From Trichoplax adhaerens (taxonomy: Eukaryota; Placozoa; Uniplacotomia; Trichoplacea; Trichoplacidae), in contig NW_002060945.1 of the NCBI RefSeq assembly GCF_000150275.1, forward strand, positions 3,123,172 to 3,187,171: 64,000 nucleotides of DNA, read 5' to 3'. Under the pieces are notes generated by a model. It had not been told where the DNA came from and ran no database searches. It worked only from the letters and a program-made list of their open reading frames with translations. The translations under genes were made by a program, and so were the position numbers. Numbering within the stretch: the stretch's first letter is position 1; every line of letters begins with the position of its first letter. This document shows positions 61,986 through 64,000 of the stretch, piece after piece.

Positions 61986-64000
61986 TCTTGGCAGATCATT
62001 TTCTACCATTACAGTATAAGGTGTTCCCTTTCCAAATACACCCTGGGTAAATGCCGGCTTTTGCTAGCGTAACAAGAGTACCTTCACTATGAGCATGACT
62101 GCGCAATTATGCACTAACGGGTACAAATGATCAACGTTCGGTACCTACTGTCCTAAATGTTTACTCAGTGTATGTTCCACTCACATTGTATCCGCGCCAA
62201 CGATCCAGCCGAAATAACGACTACAGTGGTACTGAAATCGGGGATCTATTTCACCGCAGAGACACAATAAATTCAAGTACTGTACAGTAGAAAATGGAGT
62301 CATATCCTGCATAAAAGCGACAATTTCTCTTTCTAGCAGAAAAGAACAACTGATAGTCCTTTCTGTGATCATTAAAATACTCATAAAAACAATGTACAAA
62401 AATAATGATCATCATCGGTTGTGTCCACTTCTGTACTCTCTCCTTTATCATCACGCCAAAGCAATGTCGTAGAATGAAATGGCTTTTACACTTGTTGAAG
62501 CCAATCGCTACCGGCTACAACAGTATACTATCTTGCAAAGGAGATTTTGATTTGTAATGACTCCAGTAACGGGGGGTCATTGACCAAATCCTACCCTATT
62601 GTATCGGACATATTTTCACCGATAGAAAAATGGTGTTCAACCTATCCAAATTAAGAAGGGATCCACTGTACCTGGTACAAATTACGCCAACCTGGTGTAG
62701 GCAGACTGTATCAACATTGCCATTTCTACATACTGTATACTAGACAGGACAAATTTCTTTTTATTTACTTTATTTGTACGCTACAGTACACATCACGTGG
62801 GGATCCGGCAACTCTCCTAGAATTTCCACCAAGGTAAATTCACCATTAATTATGGTCAAGCAAATCCACTTAACTAAACTATACTCCACATCATACAAAC
62901 TGATGATAATGTAGAGAACATGATCGAGTTTGCCTTAATCAATCAATAAATGAAACCCCCCCAAAAAACCATAACCATGGAACGATTAGCAGTATCGTCA
63001 TAAATCCTTTATTGCTCCTCTATCGCACCATACTGTACAGTGCGGTATGCACTAAAACTATACTGTCTCCAGTATGTGTCAGAGGAGACCGGATGGTTTC
63101 ACGCTGATTAATTCAATGGAAGTAATAATGACTGATCTGGCTGCCATCATCATCATCATCTTATTTTAAGGTTTCGATATCTCGACTTGATATAAGAGGA
63201 AATATGTGCCTCTATGTTAGTAGCAGTAATCCTCTATCGAAGCTAAAAGAACATTGGGAAACGTTTCCACTTTGAGTTGGATATATCGAAGTTCCATCAG
63301 CAGTACTATACTGTCTATGAAGGTGGTTTACCACTGAAAGCTAAAGTTGAAATGAAATGTCTACAACTTGTTTTTGTATCAATTTAGCCGGTTTCTACGC
63401 GTCTTTCGACTACAGTATGAGAATCTTGTAGCGACGAAAAATTGGACAGGTGATGTGCGTTAATACATCTATCAATAAATGAATACTGGATAACAGAAAT
63501 GCAAGACGTTGCCAAGTATTAAAAGGACCACAAATGTATTGCAACTGCAGTGGTTCCTTTTACAAAGAAAAATTGACAATCGATGATATCAAGAAAGAAT
63601 AAATACAGTACGATAGAGGCGATAGTCAAGAAGCATTTGTAACGGGAAGTTATCCATGTAGCAGACACCATTGAAAGCTATTTCTACCCTAGATCAATAT
63701 CGTAGATAGAATAACACACCTAAACCTATTTCAGCACAATGTGTTACTTGCAAGAAATACGCATACATACGACATAGTGTGAACATGGATATCGTCCATT
63801 CTTACGCTATTCTACGATTGACAGTTTGGCTTGCATTACAAACGAGTGGAACAAAAATAGCGCTAAGCATTACAACCTTCAAATACCATGGGATTATCAT
63901 TGCTACTACTTACCGGAAGGCCAAGAGCACTTAAAATAACCATGGGCGAACCAAAAAATCGATTGGACAAGTTTTTAAATCAACAATAAAATGATTTCCA
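61986..64000. other. no gene recognised to the window edge
   Basis: Short frames only. A tiny (ATC)n run lies near 63147, a C run near 62948-62954 and scattered gtacagt words. No splice-supported exon or known domain on either strand. Confidence 0.4.

Overview
This is an AT-rich nuclear window (64 kb) from an early-branching animal. The evidence is that its conserved proteins are clear orthologues of animal genes (PIAS, HVCN1, NEIL1, ETFA, KATNAL2, SMIM12, NEDD4), cut by many short GT-AG introns, mostly 40-400 nt, with intergenic DNA full of short-period tandem arrays. A placozoan (Trichoplax/Hoilungia type) is my best guess. That is inference from gene style, not something the sequence proves. 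Gene models were built by hand from splice sites, reading phase and protein similarity. Exon lengths of every multi-exon model below sum to a multiple of three.

Layout. 1-9690: no convincing gene; tandem arrays (periods about 92, 85, 70 and 168/84 bp) and a mosaic satellite rich in GTAC palindromes. 9691-13203 (+): complete 15-exon PIAS-type SUMO E3 ligase. 15603-17359 (-) and 21557-23171 (-): two voltage-gated proton channels (Hv1/HVCN1 type). 24395-24679 (+): a small unknown membrane protein. 25.5-26.3 kb: GTAC-rich DNA with perfect palindromes and hairpins. 27262-28329 (+): an intronless class I glutamine amidotransferase-like (peptidase C26) gene, a candidate for horizontal transfer. 31467-33627 (+): a third Hv1-type channel with a long charged tail. 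35594-38247 (+): NEIL1 DNA glycosylase. 39.2-42.1 kb: diverged duplications and a ten-copy array of about 98 bp. 43939-46208 (+): mitochondrial ETF alpha. 47763-51246 (+): katanin-like AAA ATPase KATNAL2. 52315-52572 (-): SMIM12. 53996-54300 (+): a possible small two-exon gene. 54752-60471 (-): NEDD4-type HECT ubiquitin ligase (C2, four WW, HECT) with 32 exons, first exon not located. 61.2-64 kb: another tandem array and featureless DNA.

The most unusual content is the run of three Hv1 paralogues within 18 kb. They share exon sizes and phases and all pore and voltage-sensor residues, but differ in the Zn-binding loop and C-terminus. An intronless amidotransferase sits between the second and third copies. 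The other genes are unrelated housekeeping or signalling genes and form no visible pathway with each other.
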